Below are positions 10,808 to 21,857 of a stretch of 64,000 nucleotides of DNA, in pieces. Numbering within the stretch: the stretch's first letter is position 1; each line of letters opens with the position of its first letter. The translations under genes and the position numbers were made by a program. The notes below the pieces were generated by a model. That model had not been told where the DNA came from and made no database searches. It worked only from the letters and a program-made list of their open reading frames with translations. Source of the stretch: Hevea brasiliensis (lineage: Eukaryota > Streptophyta > Magnoliopsida > Malpighiales > Euphorbiaceae); the NCBI RefSeq assembly GCF_030052815.1, contig NC_079504.1, positions 83,379,309 through 83,443,308 of the forward strand, written 5' to 3'.

Positions 10808-12909
10808 TGAAGGAATGGAAGCGTGAAAAGCACAAGTTTATACCATTGAATTCAAAAATTTTCACCTAGGGTCACATGCATCATGCAAGATTTATTTTTA
10901 TCTATTTGATTTCAATGATAAACAACAGATTAAAACTCTTTTAATATGTTTTTGGATCTGTATTTGCCATTTAAGATTTTAAAATTAATCAGATTAATTT
11001 TAGAACCCTAGATTAAATCAAGAACGATTACACTAACCTCTTGATGCACTGCAGCGTGTCTGCGCCTTTGAGATTCGTCTTCAGGACACCAGATGTTGTC
11101 CCTCTAGCTTGTCCACACCAAGAACACCTATGGCAGCCCTTGAATAGCTTCTAAAGCTTTTTCTATTAATTAGAAAATCAAGTTCTACCTTTTAAGAGAT
11201 TAAAGATGTAAACAGAACACTAGAAACAATTTCTAGTGTTCTTAATTCAAGAGATTAATGGCTAATCTCTTTGAATTGTTAAGAGATGAAGAAGAAGAGA
11301 TGAAAACCCTCAAAGTGGCGTGACAAAGGAGTGTGGCTACTGGTTGTATTTTATTTTCCCATAACAACACTTAAATAGCTAGGTTAACACATTAAACCCT
11401 TGCCACATGTCACCCTTTGATTAGCTCTAGGTTTAAGTGACCCAATCACATTGTGCCAAGTGTCAAACCTATATTTAATCTTGATTTTAATCATCTTACA
11501 TGATTAAAAAACATTTGGCAAGCTTATGTGTTATGCCATGTATCACCATCTCATGGTGCCACGTGTCACACTGCAAAATGATCAAAATGCCCCTGTGTCT
11601 TAATTTTGATTTCTCAACCCAAAATAATTATTTTTCTTCTTCTAATTAATTTATATCAAATATAAATTAATTAATTAATCTCTATTAATTAATTTCTCAT
11701 TAATTAAATTCATATTTAAACACTTTAAATATAAATTTAACTTATATTATACATCCAATAATCTAGATTTGGTTTCAAGTCATGCTAGGGACTTTGCAAT
11801 CTAATTGCAAACCAAACCTATTTAATTAATCAATTAAACTCTTTAATTAATTAATTAAATCATATTTAAGTAGGTGATAACTTGTGCATGTGTGTGACTT
11901 ACTAGGCTCATTACTAATTGGCAATGAGACATGATATCAGCTCTTAATATCATCAGAACTCTTTCTTACCATAAATGATTTCTCTAAATCATTTTATGAA
12001 CCTCATAGACCATGGTTAACACCTAGCATAGCATGCCATAGCCACCCAATTAGTAATAAGGTTTACCTTAAATGAACCTATAATCATATGTTACCATGCA
12101 CTAGAATCTCTTTGTTACAAAATCCCAACTCAAGCTGGAGTCATGGTTTATGTCAAACTCCATTTGCTATGAATATTATGTTCTTTTAATTCCAGTTCTT
12201 GATTAAAAGATTTTCTCATCGAAACTCTTTTACGAATAAATCTATTTGTCCTGGCCAGGAACTTGAAACATCAAGAACAATTAAATGAACATAGGATTTT
12301 ATCTCTATTTACTTAGAGGAACAGATTCCATCTTGATCAACACCTACCTCCATATATAACTAGTAGGAGCCAACACATGCCCATATACCCATACACAGTA
12401 CAAGTATGAAAGCAGTATCAAACTCAAACTACCTATATACAAGATAACTGTGTTATCTCAGGTCTAAAGATTATATGCACTGATATGATTTATGACAAAA
12501 CATTGACAAGAGTAAACTCCATGTGCTTGTCATAAGTGTCACTGGTTCGGCCTACTTATCATTTATAAGTGCCTATCATGTTTGTTATATGGCATGAGAC
12601 TCACCATTCCATCTTATTTATATCTCATATAAATAACTTGGGAACAAACATGACTACAATCTTTCTGGATAAGTCATGTCCTTATTATGAAGTATCCTTG
12701 ATTGTGAACCTATTTATGATACTTTGTGCTAGAAATATTGTCACTCATATTCTTAACAACTTAAGAATAATATTTCTAACAAAATATCAATGGACCTTTT
12801 CTATTACACATAAATATATTATGTAAACGGAAAAGTGAAAATGCCTTTTATTAATAAAATATGTACAAGATACGTACTAAATGATATGCTCTAGGGCATA
12901 CTACTAACA
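10808..12909 (-). repeat. Copia-1 3' LTR
   Basis: 2102 bp; in the element's orientation it begins TGTTAGTAG and ends TTCA. It is almost identical to the 5' LTR at 43491-45591, with scattered SNPs and small indels. The small plus-strand ORF at 12569-12826 has a counterpart in the other LTR only because the LTRs are near-identical copies; it resembles no protein I know. Confidence 0.93.
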
Positions 12910-12921
12910 ATCTCCCACTAG
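12910..12921 (-). other. Copia-1 polypurine tract
   Basis: On the minus strand, CTAGTGGGAGAT lies immediately upstream of the TGTTAG start of the 3' LTR. That is the expected place for the plus-strand primer, and TGGGAGAT is typical of Tork/Angela-type elements. Confidence 0.8.
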
Positions 12922-13021
12922 CACTAGAGCCATTCATTACAATACCTTAGACCCATCTTCTCAAGATGTCAGTCTAACTGAGCTTGTGACAAAGGCTTAG
13001 TGAATGGATCAGCTAAATTTT

Positions 13022-13441
13022 TCAGCTGATGTTATTTTTCTGCATGACTATATCGCCTTGCCCAACTATATCTTTGATAATGTGATAGTGCCTTTCTATG
13101 TGTTTGGATTTTGGGTGAGACCTTAGTTCCTTAGCCTGTATGACTGCTCCATTGTAGTCACAGTGTAGTGGAACTATTGACTCAATGGAAGGAACTACAG
13201 TAAGTTCTGTCACGAACTTCTTTATCCAAGCGACTTCCTTTGCAAAGATCTCGATGCAAAGAATATACTCAGCCTCTGTAGTGGAATCTGCAATCGTGCT
13301 CTGTTTGGAACTCTTCCAACTGACTGCACCTCCATTACAAATGAACACATTTCCAGAGTTAGACTTTTTATCATCGATATCTGATTGAAAATCAGAATCA
13401 GTATAACCATCCAATTGCAAGTCTCCACCTCCATAAATCAA
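13022..13441 (-). CDS. Copia-1 RNase H domain (partial, out of phase with RT)
   Basis: A 139-codon open stretch carries the copia RNase H region. Visible motifs are DGYTDSDFQ near residue 12 (first catalytic Asp region), VSWKSSKQSTIADSTTEAEY (residues 39-58, with the catalytic Glu), a CDYNGAV Asp box near residue 94, and the SKHIERHYH signature near residue 112. RNase H removes the RNA template during reverse transcription. It should be continuous with the RT ORF, but a frameshift at about 13442-13488 separates them. A further frame change after residue 139 separates the usual C-terminal 'NLADPFTK' block (about 12975-13020). The frameshifts may be assembly errors, since both coincide with CAG-type sites. 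Confidence 0.85.
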   Translation of the reverse strand: MIYGGGDLQLDGYTDSDFQSDIDDKKSNSGNVFICNGGAVSWKSSKQSTIADSTTEAEYILCIEIFAKEVAWIKKFVTELTVVPSIESIVPLHCDYNGAVIQAKELRSHPKSKHIERHYHIIKDIVGQGDIVMQKNNIS

Positions 13442-13488
13442 GAATAAATCCTTAGTTCTTCTCAGGTACTTAAGAATATTCTTGATGA

Positions 13489-15069
13489 CTATCGATGTTC
13501 CAAACCTGGATTGGATTGATACCTGCTAGTCAAACTAACAGCATATGCGATATCCGGCCTAGTACACAACATTGCATACATTAAACTTCCAATAGCTGAA
13601 GCATATGGAATCCTAGCCATCTTATCTCTTTCTTCAGGTGTCTTTGGAGACATCTCTTTAGAAAGATGGATACCATGTCTCACTGGTAACAATCCTCTCT
13701 TGGAATCAAGCATGTTAAACCTCTTTAACACCTTTTCCAAGTATAGACTTTGGGATAAACCAATTATTCTTTTCGCTCTATCTCTATAGATGCGAATCCC
13801 AAGAATATAGGTTGCCTCCCCTAAGTCTTTCATGGAGAATGTATTTGACAACCATACTTTTATAGTCGTCAACATACCTATGTCATTACCCATCAAAAGT
13901 ATGTCATCCACATATAAGACAAGGAAAGTGATAACACCGTCACTAAACTTCTTATATACACATGGCTCATCCTTATTTTTGATAAAACCAAAGGATTTAA
14001 TGGCTTCATCAAAACGGATGTTCCAACTCCTCGAAGCTTGTTTCAACCCATAAATGGATCGCTTTAGCTTGCATACCTTGGAACCATTTTGGGATTCAAA
14101 TCCCCTAGGTTGTTCCATGAAAATGTTTTCCTCAATGTATCCATTGAGAAAAGCTGTTTTGACATCCATTTGCCAAATCTCATAATCATAGTATGCAGCT
14201 ATTGCTAATAAAATCCTAATTGATTTAAGCATGGCAACAGGCGAAAAAGTCTCCTCATAGTCGATTCCTTGCCTTTGGCGAAACCCTTTCGCTATTAGCC
14301 TTGCCTTATAGGTCTCTACCTTTCCATCAGAACCAATTTTCTTCTTGAAAACCCATTTGTTCCCTATAGGTATAATACCTTCAGGTGGGTCAACAAGATC
14401 CCAAACTTGATTCTTATACATGGAATCAATCTCGGATTTCATAGCATCAATCCATTTTGAAGAGTCTATATTTGATAAAGCTTCTTCATAGGTAAGTGGA
14501 TCATCTCCATGATCTACTTCTTCATGAGTAGACAACTCTTGTTCTTCTTCATGAAGAAAACCATATCTCACTGGTGGGTGAGATACCCTGGTTGTTCTAC
14601 GAGGAACAGCTGTAGATGTTTCATCAATGGGTATTGGTTGACTAGATGGATCTATATCCATCGATGCTGGTTGGTCAGAATTCTCCAATTCTAACTCTAT
14701 TTTCCTTCCTTTGCTTCCTTCTTGAACAAACTGTTGTTCAAGAAATGTGGCATCTCTACTTATCACAACCTTTTGTGAAGTAGGCAAATAAAAATAATAT
14801 CCAAAACTATCTTTTGGATATCCAACAAATCGACCTTTTTCTGATCTGGTCTCCAATTTATCAGTGTTCAGCTTTTTTATATAAGCTGGACAACCCCAAA
14901 TCTTAACATGCTTAAGACTTGGTTTTCTTCCATGCCATATCTCATAAGGTGTGGAAGAAACTAATTTTGATGGAATCCTATTCAGAATATACAAAGATGA
15001 TTCTAATGCAAATTCCCAAAAGAAGATTGGCATATCAAGATAGCTCATCATACTACGTACCATATCCAA
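13489..15069 (-). CDS. Copia-1 integrase C-terminus and reverse transcriptase
   Basis: A 526-codon open stretch. The first 110 or so residues are the integrase C-terminal part (the copia motif around PYEIWHGRKPSLKHVKIWGC and the FVGYPKDSFGYYFY segment). A low-complexity linker rich in S/P/E follows, then a full copia reverse transcriptase starting near residue 200. RT motifs seen are KWIDAMKSEIDSM, KARLIAKGFRQRQGIDY, QMDVKTAFLNGYIEE (first catalytic Asp), KRSIYGLKQASRSWN, and the catalytic LVLYVDDILLMG box near residue 390. It ends in YASAIGSLMYAMLCTRPDIA. The RT catalytic residues look intact. The start shown is only the first Met after a frameshift; in the element this was part of one gag-pol ORF. 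Confidence 0.9.
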   Translation of the reverse strand: MDMVRSMMSYLDMPIFFWEFALESSLYILNRIPSKLVSSTPYEIWHGRKPSLKHVKIWGCPAYIKKLNTDKLETRSEKGRFVGYPKDSFGYYFYLPTSQKVVISRDATFLEQQFVQEGSKGRKIELELENSDQPASMDIDPSSQPIPIDETSTAVPRRTTRVSHPPVRYGFLHEEEQELSTHEEVDHGDDPLTYEEALSNIDSSKWIDAMKSEIDSMYKNQVWDLVDPPEGIIPIGNKWVFKKKIGSDGKVETYKARLIAKGFRQRQGIDYEETFSPVAMLKSIRILLAIAAYYDYEIWQMDVKTAFLNGYIEENIFMEQPRGFESQNGSKVCKLKRSIYGLKQASRSWNIRFDEAIKSFGFIKNKDEPCVYKKFSDGVITFLVLYVDDILLMGNDIGMLTTIKVWLSNTFSMKDLGEATYILGIRIYRDRAKRIIGLSQSLYLEKVLKRFNMLDSKRGLLPVRHGIHLSKEMSPKTPEERDKMARIPYASAIGSLMYAMLCTRPDIAYAVSLTSRYQSNPGLEHR

Positions 15070-15126
15070 TAGGGTACGATTTCTCCTTTAGATACACCAT
15101 TCACCGTATGGCGTTCTGGAGGAGTC

Positions 15127-15672
15127 CTAAGAAACAATGCCATGCTCTCTCAAGTATTCATCAAATTCAGTACTCAAATATTCACCTCCACGATCTGATC
15201 GAAGAGCTTTAATACTCTTTCCTGTTTGATTTTCTACTTCAGATTTAAATTCTTTGAACTTTTCAAAAGATTCATGTTTGTATTTCATCAAATACAAATA
15301 CCCAAACCTTGATTTATCATCAGTAAAGGTAATAAAATAATGAAAGCCCCCTCTAGCCATTTCTTTAAATGGACCACATACATCACTATGTATTAGCTCC
15401 AAAATATTTTCAGCTCTTAGCCCCTGTCCAACAAAGGGTGATCTAGTCGTTTTGCCCTGAAGGCAAGATTCACAAGTTGGAGTAGGCTCAGAGTCCAATA
15501 AGGATAGAATCCCCATTTTCTCCAATTTTGTAATCCTATCTTCTGCAACATGACATAACCTTAAGTGCCAAATATATTTTGAACTTGAGTTGGTTTTCAC
15601 CATGGCATTGCATTCATTTAGATTGCTATACTCTGGCCAGTGGAAACACTTTCTTACTGGCAATGGAAACAC
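15127..15672 (-). CDS. Copia-1 integrase N-terminal zinc finger and catalytic core
   Basis: A 181-codon stretch includes the GAG-pre-integrase/HHCC finger (HLRLCHVAEDRI near residue 36, then CESCLQGK) and the rve core. HSDVCGP gives the first catalytic Asp and FTDDKSRFGYLY the second, followed by RSDRGGEYLS. Integrase inserts the cDNA with 5-bp staggered cuts. The third catalytic Glu should lie about 20 codons further on, but 15070-15126 is frameshifted and carries stop codons. The discrepancies there coincide with places where a CAG or CTG would be expected. The N-terminal 15 residues come from the triplicated zinc-knuckle remnant, not from a real protein start. Confidence 0.85.
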   Translation of the reverse strand: MFPLPVRKCFHWPEYSNLNECNAMVKTNSSSKYIWHLRLCHVAEDRITKLEKMGILSLLDSEPTPTCESCLQGKTTRSPFVGQGLRAENILELIHSDVCGPFKEMARGGFHYFITFTDDKSRFGYLYLMKYKHESFEKFKEFKSEVENQTGKSIKALRSDRGGEYLSTEFDEYLREHGIVS

Positions 15673-15702
15673 TTTCCTATTGGCAGTGGAAACACTTTAC
15701 TT
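15634..15702 (-). repeat. 23-bp unit repeated three times at the gag/pol junction of Copia-1
   Basis: Three imperfect copies of a unit containing 'tggaaacacttt' occur at about 15634-15655, 15656-15679 and 15680-15702. On the coding strand each copy encodes KCFHC or KCFHW, the start of the gag zinc knuckle. The rest of the knuckle, the protease and the start of the pre-integrase region are absent. This looks like slippage or microhomology joining at an internal deletion. Confidence 0.8.
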
Positions 15703-15898
15703 TGCCTTCATCAGCTTTAGTCTTCCTTTTCTGTTTAGCTATTTTCTTAGAAGGACCAGGAATCTGAGGTTTCTTTTTCTTATTGCCCTTCTTCTTGTTG
15801 GACTTTCCAGCAGAAGAAGTTGCAACCAAAGCTACCTCTTTTCCTTTATTGCCTGGCATATTCTTTTGGGCAATAACCAGCATGTTGAGTAAACCGGC
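15677..15898 (-). pseudogene. Copia-1 gag, C-terminal fragment
   Basis: This is the downstream part of the gag gene whose upstream part lies 25 kb away at 41139-41700. The reading frame resumes in phase across the 5-bp TSD of the gypsy insertion. The fragment has the lysine-rich linker typical of Tork-group gag (runs of NKKKGNKKKKPQ and KKIAKQKRKTK) and ends at KCFHC, the first half of a CCHC knuckle, where the deletion begins. The open frame's first 25 codons, at 15899-15973, belong to the inserted gypsy LTR and are not gag. Confidence 0.85.
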
Positions 15899-15903
15899 TA
15901 AGG
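15899..15903. repeat. Target-site duplication TAAGG of gypsy compound, left
   Basis: TAAGG, part of the Copia-1 gag sequence, precedes TGTCACACC and is repeated at 41134-41138. Confidence 0.95.
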
Positions 15904-18900
15904 TGTCACACCTTACCCCTCTGTAAGGCATAACATGATCCCGTAGAATACCTAATGAACTACCGAACTTCACCTACCGATAACTCATTAAGTACCCTAC
16001 AAGGGATTTTAAAACAATTTTCTTATCTTTGACAAGTGGTGAGCATTTCTAATAAGTATTTAAAACATTTAGTTGAAATTAAAACTAATTAATATTTTTG
16101 GCCATTTTAGTTTTCCGCAAATCTTATAAAAATTTTGACAGAGTTTCCTTTGTATTTTGAGAAAACCGTTCTTCAAATACCTGAAATAAAAGCACTTCCA
16201 ATAATTATCTAACCACTTCTTCAATTTCAAACTCAATCTCAATCAATTTCTCAAAATTCACAAGTTCAAAAATTCTCAAAATACTGTCCATCAATATCAT
16301 TTATTCATATTCCATTCAAGATAAACAATTTATATATTCATCATACTAAAATTTACATTCAAAAAGTCCAAATTAAAATTTATTACAACTTTTATACAAA
16401 CTTTGTACAAGCTGCTCAAGACCCATGTACATGTCCATACATTTATGTGCAATATATACATCAAAAGAAATATTCTGATTAGGGTATAAATTATACCCGA
16501 AAACTTTAGGCTGGTAGCTTCTCACACCTCAGCAGCTCAGTCTGCTGCTCCTCTAGTCTCTGTATCTGCGACAGCAATAAAAGCTATCGCTGAGTACTAG
16601 GACTCAGTGGTGCACAATATACTAAAATAATCTTTATGCAAAACTTAAAGCACATTCATTCAAAAATTTGGCTAAACATGAAAATTAAATACAATCATGC
16701 ATTGTAAGATTTTACATGTAAACCAAGTTCATTTCAAAGTATCAAAACACATTTCATAAAACCCACAGCTAGATCATGCCATTCGAAACAAATAGAATCT
16801 CAATAGCCAGAGGCTAAAGAGAAATCACATGAATCTCAATAGCCAGAGGCTAAAGAGAAATCATATCACAAGGCTAGCTAGCTCAAATATATGGATATCC
16901 ATTCACATCCTCTTCTACTGGCACACTTCAACACTTCTCCAGAGAAGGAATCAAAATTCGAAACTAATTACCCCCACTAGTCGTGCTAGTGAGGTGTTCA
17001 AATATATGGTCATGATACTGTGGTTTCAAAACTTATCTTAACAATTTGCTAAACATTGTCATTTCAAATATACACAATAAATTTCACAGTTTAAATCAAA
17101 ACATCATAAATAATGTCACAATTAAACTTTCAACAATTCCAAAGCACAAGTAAAATACATATTTTGTTCACTTTATTAATAAATTTTAAAGCATGGAGAT
17201 GTTGTGCACAAACCTCAAACGAGTCGCCTGTTGGCCTTGACTCGACTCCTCGGGTTCTGTCCCGGTATTCTTTTCCACTGAAACACGAAATTTTCCAATG
17301 TTTCAGTACTAAAACTTAAAATAAATCCAAAATAAACTTAACTTCACATTCACCTAGCTCTAACGTGTTAAATTCGACGTTCTCGAAATTTTGTGTTTCG
17401 GGTTACTATTCACTGCACAATTCAAGTCAAATTATTGACTTTCTAAGGCTTAATGGATATGGGAACTCCAACCTCACCCACATACCACATTTTGGTCACC
17501 AAACTTGTTGGTTTTGGTCATTTGTTTAAAGCTTAGGTCATTTTGGCAAAATTGCCAATTTTCGGTTTTGGTTCTCTGAAGTTGTACTGTTCCATTGGTC
17601 GATCTACTGTTAGAATTTGACAAAACTTCCTTCATAGAAAATGTTCCTTATTGTCTTAAGTGTATTCTCATTTTTGGATCACCCCAATCGGAGTTTTGTA
17701 GCTCAAGTTATGGCCAAAATAAGTTTACTGTTCACATGTACTGTTCATCTTTGAGATTTTAGTGCTGGCAGATTTTTGTCCAACTTTGGTTAATAATTTG
17801 ACCAAGTTAAGTTCATAATTTGGTCTCACTTTCTTCATATGAAATGTTGTACTATGTCTTAGGTTTCCATCGGTTCAAGAATCGCCTAAATCCGAGTTTT
17901 CTAGAGAGAGTTATAGCCATCCAAACATTGCTGCTCAATGAAAATTCTGCAGAATCTCAGTACAGTAATTTAATTTTGCTCAATGATTTTGAAAGGGTTA
18001 ATGGCCTAATTTGGGTTGGTGTTCTTCATGAAAGTTTTAGGTCTATATCATATCTAATTGCTGGTAAACTTTTAGGTCAATTTGACCTACCTAGCTTGAG
18101 TTATGACCAAATGAACAGTTACTGTTCATTTAGTCAGTTTAGTGCAGTGGCAGCCTGCAATCAATCCACTTTGGTCAATTGTTTCACCAAGTTTTGGTCA
18201 GTTTTTGGCCATGGTTCCTTAATGAAAATTGTGCTCTTTTATGTCTATTTTCATCTCCAATTGGTGGCATATCAATTGGACTTGTAAAATTTGAGTTTTG
18301 GTCCTTCAAAGTGGGTTTGGTCATGCTAGCAGCATGACTATTGACCTACGAATTTGATTTTTATTCCAACAATTCCCACACAACTTATTTGGTCATAATT
18401 GACCATTATTTCACTTCACAATAAGTCCAACATGCCATTTATGCATTTTTCCCAAAATTTGGTTCACAACCCTAGCATTTAAAACCCTAACTCATCAATT
18501 TCACTACTTTGTTGCAATTAATCACACTTAATGGTTTTAATACTAATCATTCAACCAAGAAAGGTTTCTAAACTCATTCAAATGTATCATATCCATGCAA
18601 ATCATATTCCTCTCAAGCTGCCCAAAATTTCAGTTTAATTCTTCCCCCATATTTGTTTCATTTAAATCAAGTTATAAGCTCACTTTCAACCATCACATGT
18701 GCATTTGAATGGATAAATGAAGAGTTTAGCATACTAACCTTAGGTGAACCTTAAATCTTCACTTTTTGTTCTTCTTCTTCCTTCTTCTTCTTGCTTTCTT
18801 ATGCTTCTTCTATACTCTTCAAGATGCAATAATGAAATTCAAGTGGAGAATTTTAGGGAAAGCATGTTTAATTTAGGGTTTCAAAAGCTTGGTTAGACTT

Positions 18901-19628
18901 ATCCATGGTGGAAGATGAAATAAGTGAGAGGGAAGAGTGAGTCACGTTTTTCCTTTTGAAGATGATGAATTTAATTTTTTTTTTCTTTTGTTTCTTTTAT
19001 TTATTTTGCTATGGAAGACCATAAATATCAAATTTAATAAATATTTAATAAATTTGTTTATGACATCATTAATGATGTCATCAACTTTGACTTTTCCAAC
19101 CTCTTTCCTTTTCTCTTTTTTTCTATTTATTTCTCTATTAGTTCTTTAATTTTATTCTCGATTCAAATTTTCTTTTCTCCAATTTTATTTGTGATTAGGT
19201 CGAGAGTCACTCTGGGTCAATTGACCAAATTGCCCCTCGCCAGTTCATCTGGTTTGCAAATAATCCAATATTTCTTCCGGCTCCTGACCTAATTATTTGG
19301 TAGCTTAACAGCTTCTTTTTCGTGGTTTTCTCTTTTCCACTGTGTTCATAAGGGTCCTAAGGACCGCGTCACTTTTACGGTTCGAAATTTGAGTTTAGAA
19401 TGACTTAGCACTCATTCCCGAGGAGGTCACTCATCGCTTTTACTCTCGGCTCGTTTAACCTATTATGTTCTGTTTTTCTTATTTATAGTTAAATAATTAA
19501 ACATTACTAATTATTTGTGTTTATGGCTTCTCAAATTTTCTTAAGTGTGGCCCTAATCCCATTAATTGTTCGGACCAACACAGTCAAGACGATGAAATAT
19601 ACCAGGCTATACCAATAGGGGTGTTACA
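15904..19628 (-). repeat. Gypsy compound LTR1 (outer 3' LTR)
   Basis: 3725 bp; in element orientation it begins TGTAACACCCC and ends GGTGTGACA. It is near-identical to LTR2 and LTR3. It contains the conserved palindrome (18105-18135), a second 15-bp palindrome (18074-18088) and three 195-bp modules. The 155-codon plus-strand ORF at 17820-18287 recurs in LTR2 and LTR3 only because they are copies of one another; I see no protein signature in it. Confidence 0.95.
18074..18135. repeat. Paired palindromes in LTR1
   Basis: AGGTCAA-T-TTGACCT at 18074-18088 is a perfect 15-bp palindrome. 16 bp further on, 18105-18135 is a 31-bp palindrome with 15-bp arms (GACCAAATGAACAGT) and one mismatch. The equivalents in LTR2 (26658-26688) and LTR3 (39621-39651) are perfect. 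Confidence 0.9.
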
Positions 19629-19641
19629 ATTCTCCCCCCCT
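19629..19641 (-). other. Polypurine tract of gypsy A
   Basis: On the minus strand, AGGGGGGGAGAAT directly abuts the TGTAACA start of LTR1, so LTR1 is a 3' LTR. Confidence 0.9.
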
Positions 19642-19674
19642 TAAATAAAATTCGTCTCGAAATTTTACCTGGTA

Positions 19675-20904
19675 TCAATCTCTGAATAGTTGTGGGTGTT
19701 GTCTCCTCATGTCCTCCTCTCGTTCCCAAGTAGCTTCTTGGCCCGAATGATGGTTCCACAGCACTTTTACCAACAGTATCTGCTTATTCCGTAGCTCCTT
19801 CACCTCATAAGCCAGAATCTTTATGGGTTCTTCTTCATATGTGAGGTCTGGATTCACTTCAATTTCTTCTACTGGTAGTACATGAGATGGGTCTGATCGA
19901 TACCTCCTCAACATAGACACATGGAAGACATTATGTATCTTCTCCAACTCTGGAGGTAGTGCCAACCGATATGCCAAAGGACCCACTCTTTCCATAACCT
20001 CATATGGCCCGATAAAACGAGGACTCAGTTTCCCCTTTCTGCCGAATCTCATAATTCTCTTCCAAGGAGAAACTTTGAGGAAAACTTTCTCACCCGCTGC
20101 ATACTCAATATCCCTTCTTTTCAAATCAATATAGGACTTCTGACGGTCTGATGCAGTTTTAAGTCGATCTCGAATCACCCTGATTTTCTCTTCAGTTTGT
20201 TGGACAATTTCGGGTCCGATCATCTTTCTTTCACCCACGTCATCCCAACACAACGGGGTTCTACATTTTCTGCCATACAAAGCTTCATATGGAGGCATCC
20301 CAATGCTTGATTGGTAGCTGTTGTTATAAGCAAACTCAATTAAAGGCAAGTGTGTATCCCAACTACCCTCAAACTCAATCACACAAGCCCGTAGCATGTC
20401 CTCCAATATCTGAATTACTCTCTCAGACTGGCCATGCATGCGTGGGTGGAATGCGATCTTGAAGTTCAATCTAGTTCCTAGGGCTCTCTGAAGATTACCC
20501 CAGAATCTAGAAGTGAACCTAGGATCTCTGTCTGATATGATAGATACTGGCACTCCATGTAGTCTCACAATCTCATCAATGTATAACTTGGCCAATCTTT
20601 CTAAACTGTAGTCCATCCGAACTGGCAGAAAATGAGCAGACTTAGTTAGTCTGTCAACAATGACCCAAACTGCATCATGACTCTTCTGTGTCCTCGGAAG
20701 TCCCATTACAAAATCCATCGTTATTCTCTCCCATTTCCACTGCATCGGTAGTGGATGTAACAACCCAGCGGGTACTTGATGCTCTGCCTTTACTTGCTGA
20801 CAAGTTAGGCATTTGGATACAAATTCTGCCACATCCCTTTTCATACCCATCCACCAGTAATGCTCCTTTAGCCCTCTATACATTTTTGTTCCACCAGGGT
20901 GCAT
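19675..20904 (-). CDS. Gypsy A integrase with chromodomain-like tail
   Basis: A 409-codon open stretch, the best preserved gypsy gene here. It starts inside the HHCC zinc finger (HPGGTKMYRGLKEHYWW, then CLTCQQVKAEH). The rve core has catalytic Asp in [10 protein letters not shown], Asp in SIISDRDPRF and Glu in GQSERVIQILEDMLR. The GPY/F module (FIGPYEV) lies near residue 295. The C-terminus (EPIKILAYEV, RNKQILLVKVLWNHH, EATWERE) has the shape of a chromodomain, which in chromoviruses steers integration toward heterochromatin. Near residue 150, HPRMHGQSE replaces the HPQTDGQSE seen in the second copy at 28985; the difference falls on CTG triplets. The upstream frame is broken at about 20905-21013. 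Confidence 0.92.
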   Translation of the reverse strand: MHPGGTKMYRGLKEHYWWMGMKRDVAEFVSKCLTCQQVKAEHQVPAGLLHPLPMQWKWERITMDFVMGLPRTQKSHDAVWVIVDRLTKSAHFLPVRMDYSLERLAKLYIDEIVRLHGVPVSIISDRDPRFTSRFWGNLQRALGTRLNFKIAFHPRMHGQSERVIQILEDMLRACVIEFEGSWDTHLPLIEFAYNNSYQSSIGMPPYEALYGRKCRTPLCWDDVGERKMIGPEIVQQTEEKIRVIRDRLKTASDRQKSYIDLKRRDIEYAAGEKVFLKVSPWKRIMRFGRKGKLSPRFIGPYEVMERVGPLAYRLALPPELEKIHNVFHVSMLRRYRSDPSHVLPVEEIEVNPDLTYEEEPIKILAYEVKELRNKQILLVKVLWNHHSGQEATWEREEDMRRQHPQLFRD

Positions 20905-21013
20905 GGCAAAGGAGACTCATGTGCTTCCTTCAAAATGATGCGCCTCAAATCAACATCATTAGGAACACACATTCGCCTCGTGTAGCAATGAGACCATCAT
21001 CTCCGATTGAGAA

Positions 21014-21628
21014 TTACGGTTTCTTGCCTGCTGACTTCTTCCATCGCACGATACTTCGATCATTACGAGCAGCCATTCTAATCTGATCAACCAACACTGG
21101 CTGTACATGCCATGCAATTGCTGTTTGCCCATCATCATTAATCTCTAAACTGGCATGTAATGATCTCAACTCATGTACCAAAGACAAAGGAATAACCCGT
21201 AGACTTGCCATAGTCTTGCGACTTAGGGCGTCAGCCACAACATTAGCTTTCCTTGGCTGATAGTCTATCAGACAATCGTAGTCTTTTATCAACTCTAACC
21301 ATCTCCTCTGTCTCAAATTCAGCTCTTTCTGGGTGCCCAAATACTTCAAACTCTTATGATCTGTATAGATGTAACACTTTTCCCCATATAAATAGTGTCT
21401 CCAGATCTTAAGAGCAAACACAATGGCTGCAAGCTCCAAATCATGTGTTGGATAATTCTTCTCATGCGGTTTCAGCTGGCGTGATGCATAGGCAATGACA
21501 TTTCGATCTTGCATCAACACACAACCTAACCCGTTGTGAGAAGCATCGTCAGAATCAGTATATTCTTTACCCTGTGGTAAAGTTAGACTGAGCTTCATCA
21601 AACATCTCTTCAATTCATCAAAACTCAC
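21014..21628 (-). CDS. Gypsy A RNase H domain
   Basis: A 204-codon open stretch. The N-terminal 20 residues are the RT connection ([15 protein letters not shown]). RNase H follows: [17 protein letters not shown] (a catalytic Asp region in which the usual first Asp context is disturbed), [18 protein letters not shown] (catalytic Glu), [10 protein letters not shown] (catalytic Asp) and ADALSRK at the end. It is followed by the linker to the integrase. The preceding RT palm/thumb segment (about 21629-21857) is frameshifted. Confidence 0.88.
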   Translation of the reverse strand: MSFDELKRCLMKLSLTLPQGKEYTDSDDASHNGLGCVLMQDRNVIAYASRQLKPHEKNYPTHDLELAAIVFALKIWRHYLYGEKCYIYTDHKSLKYLGTQKELNLRQRRWLELIKDYDCLIDYQPRKANVVADALSRKTMASLRVIPLSLVHELRSLHASLEINDDGQTAIAWHVQPVLVDQIRMAARNDRSIVRWKKSAGKKP

Positions 21629-21857
21629 TTGGCATTTATCCGTCCACTTGAAATTTTACATCTTTTCTAAGCGGCTTGGTCAATGGAGATGCCAACATGG
21701 AGAATCCTTTCACAAATCTACGGTAGTATCGGATAAACTCGAGCTGCGAATCTGCGTGACATTTACGGTGGCCTCCAATTAAGGACAGCTTCAATCTTAC
21801 TTGCATCTACCTTGATGCCCTCTTCTGATACTACATGCCCCAAGAAAGATATCTCCT

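Noticed and set aside
12569..12826. Plus-strand ORF in the Copia-1 3' LTR, repeated at 45242-45508
   Set aside because: Present only because the two LTRs are near-identical; no recognisable protein.
17820..18287. A 155-codon plus-strand ORF recurring at 26373-26840 and, in part, at 39336-39737
   Set aside because: It lies antisense within three copies of the same LTR. Its recurrence reflects LTR identity, not selection. No protein motif is visible and the third copy is shorter because of a small indel.
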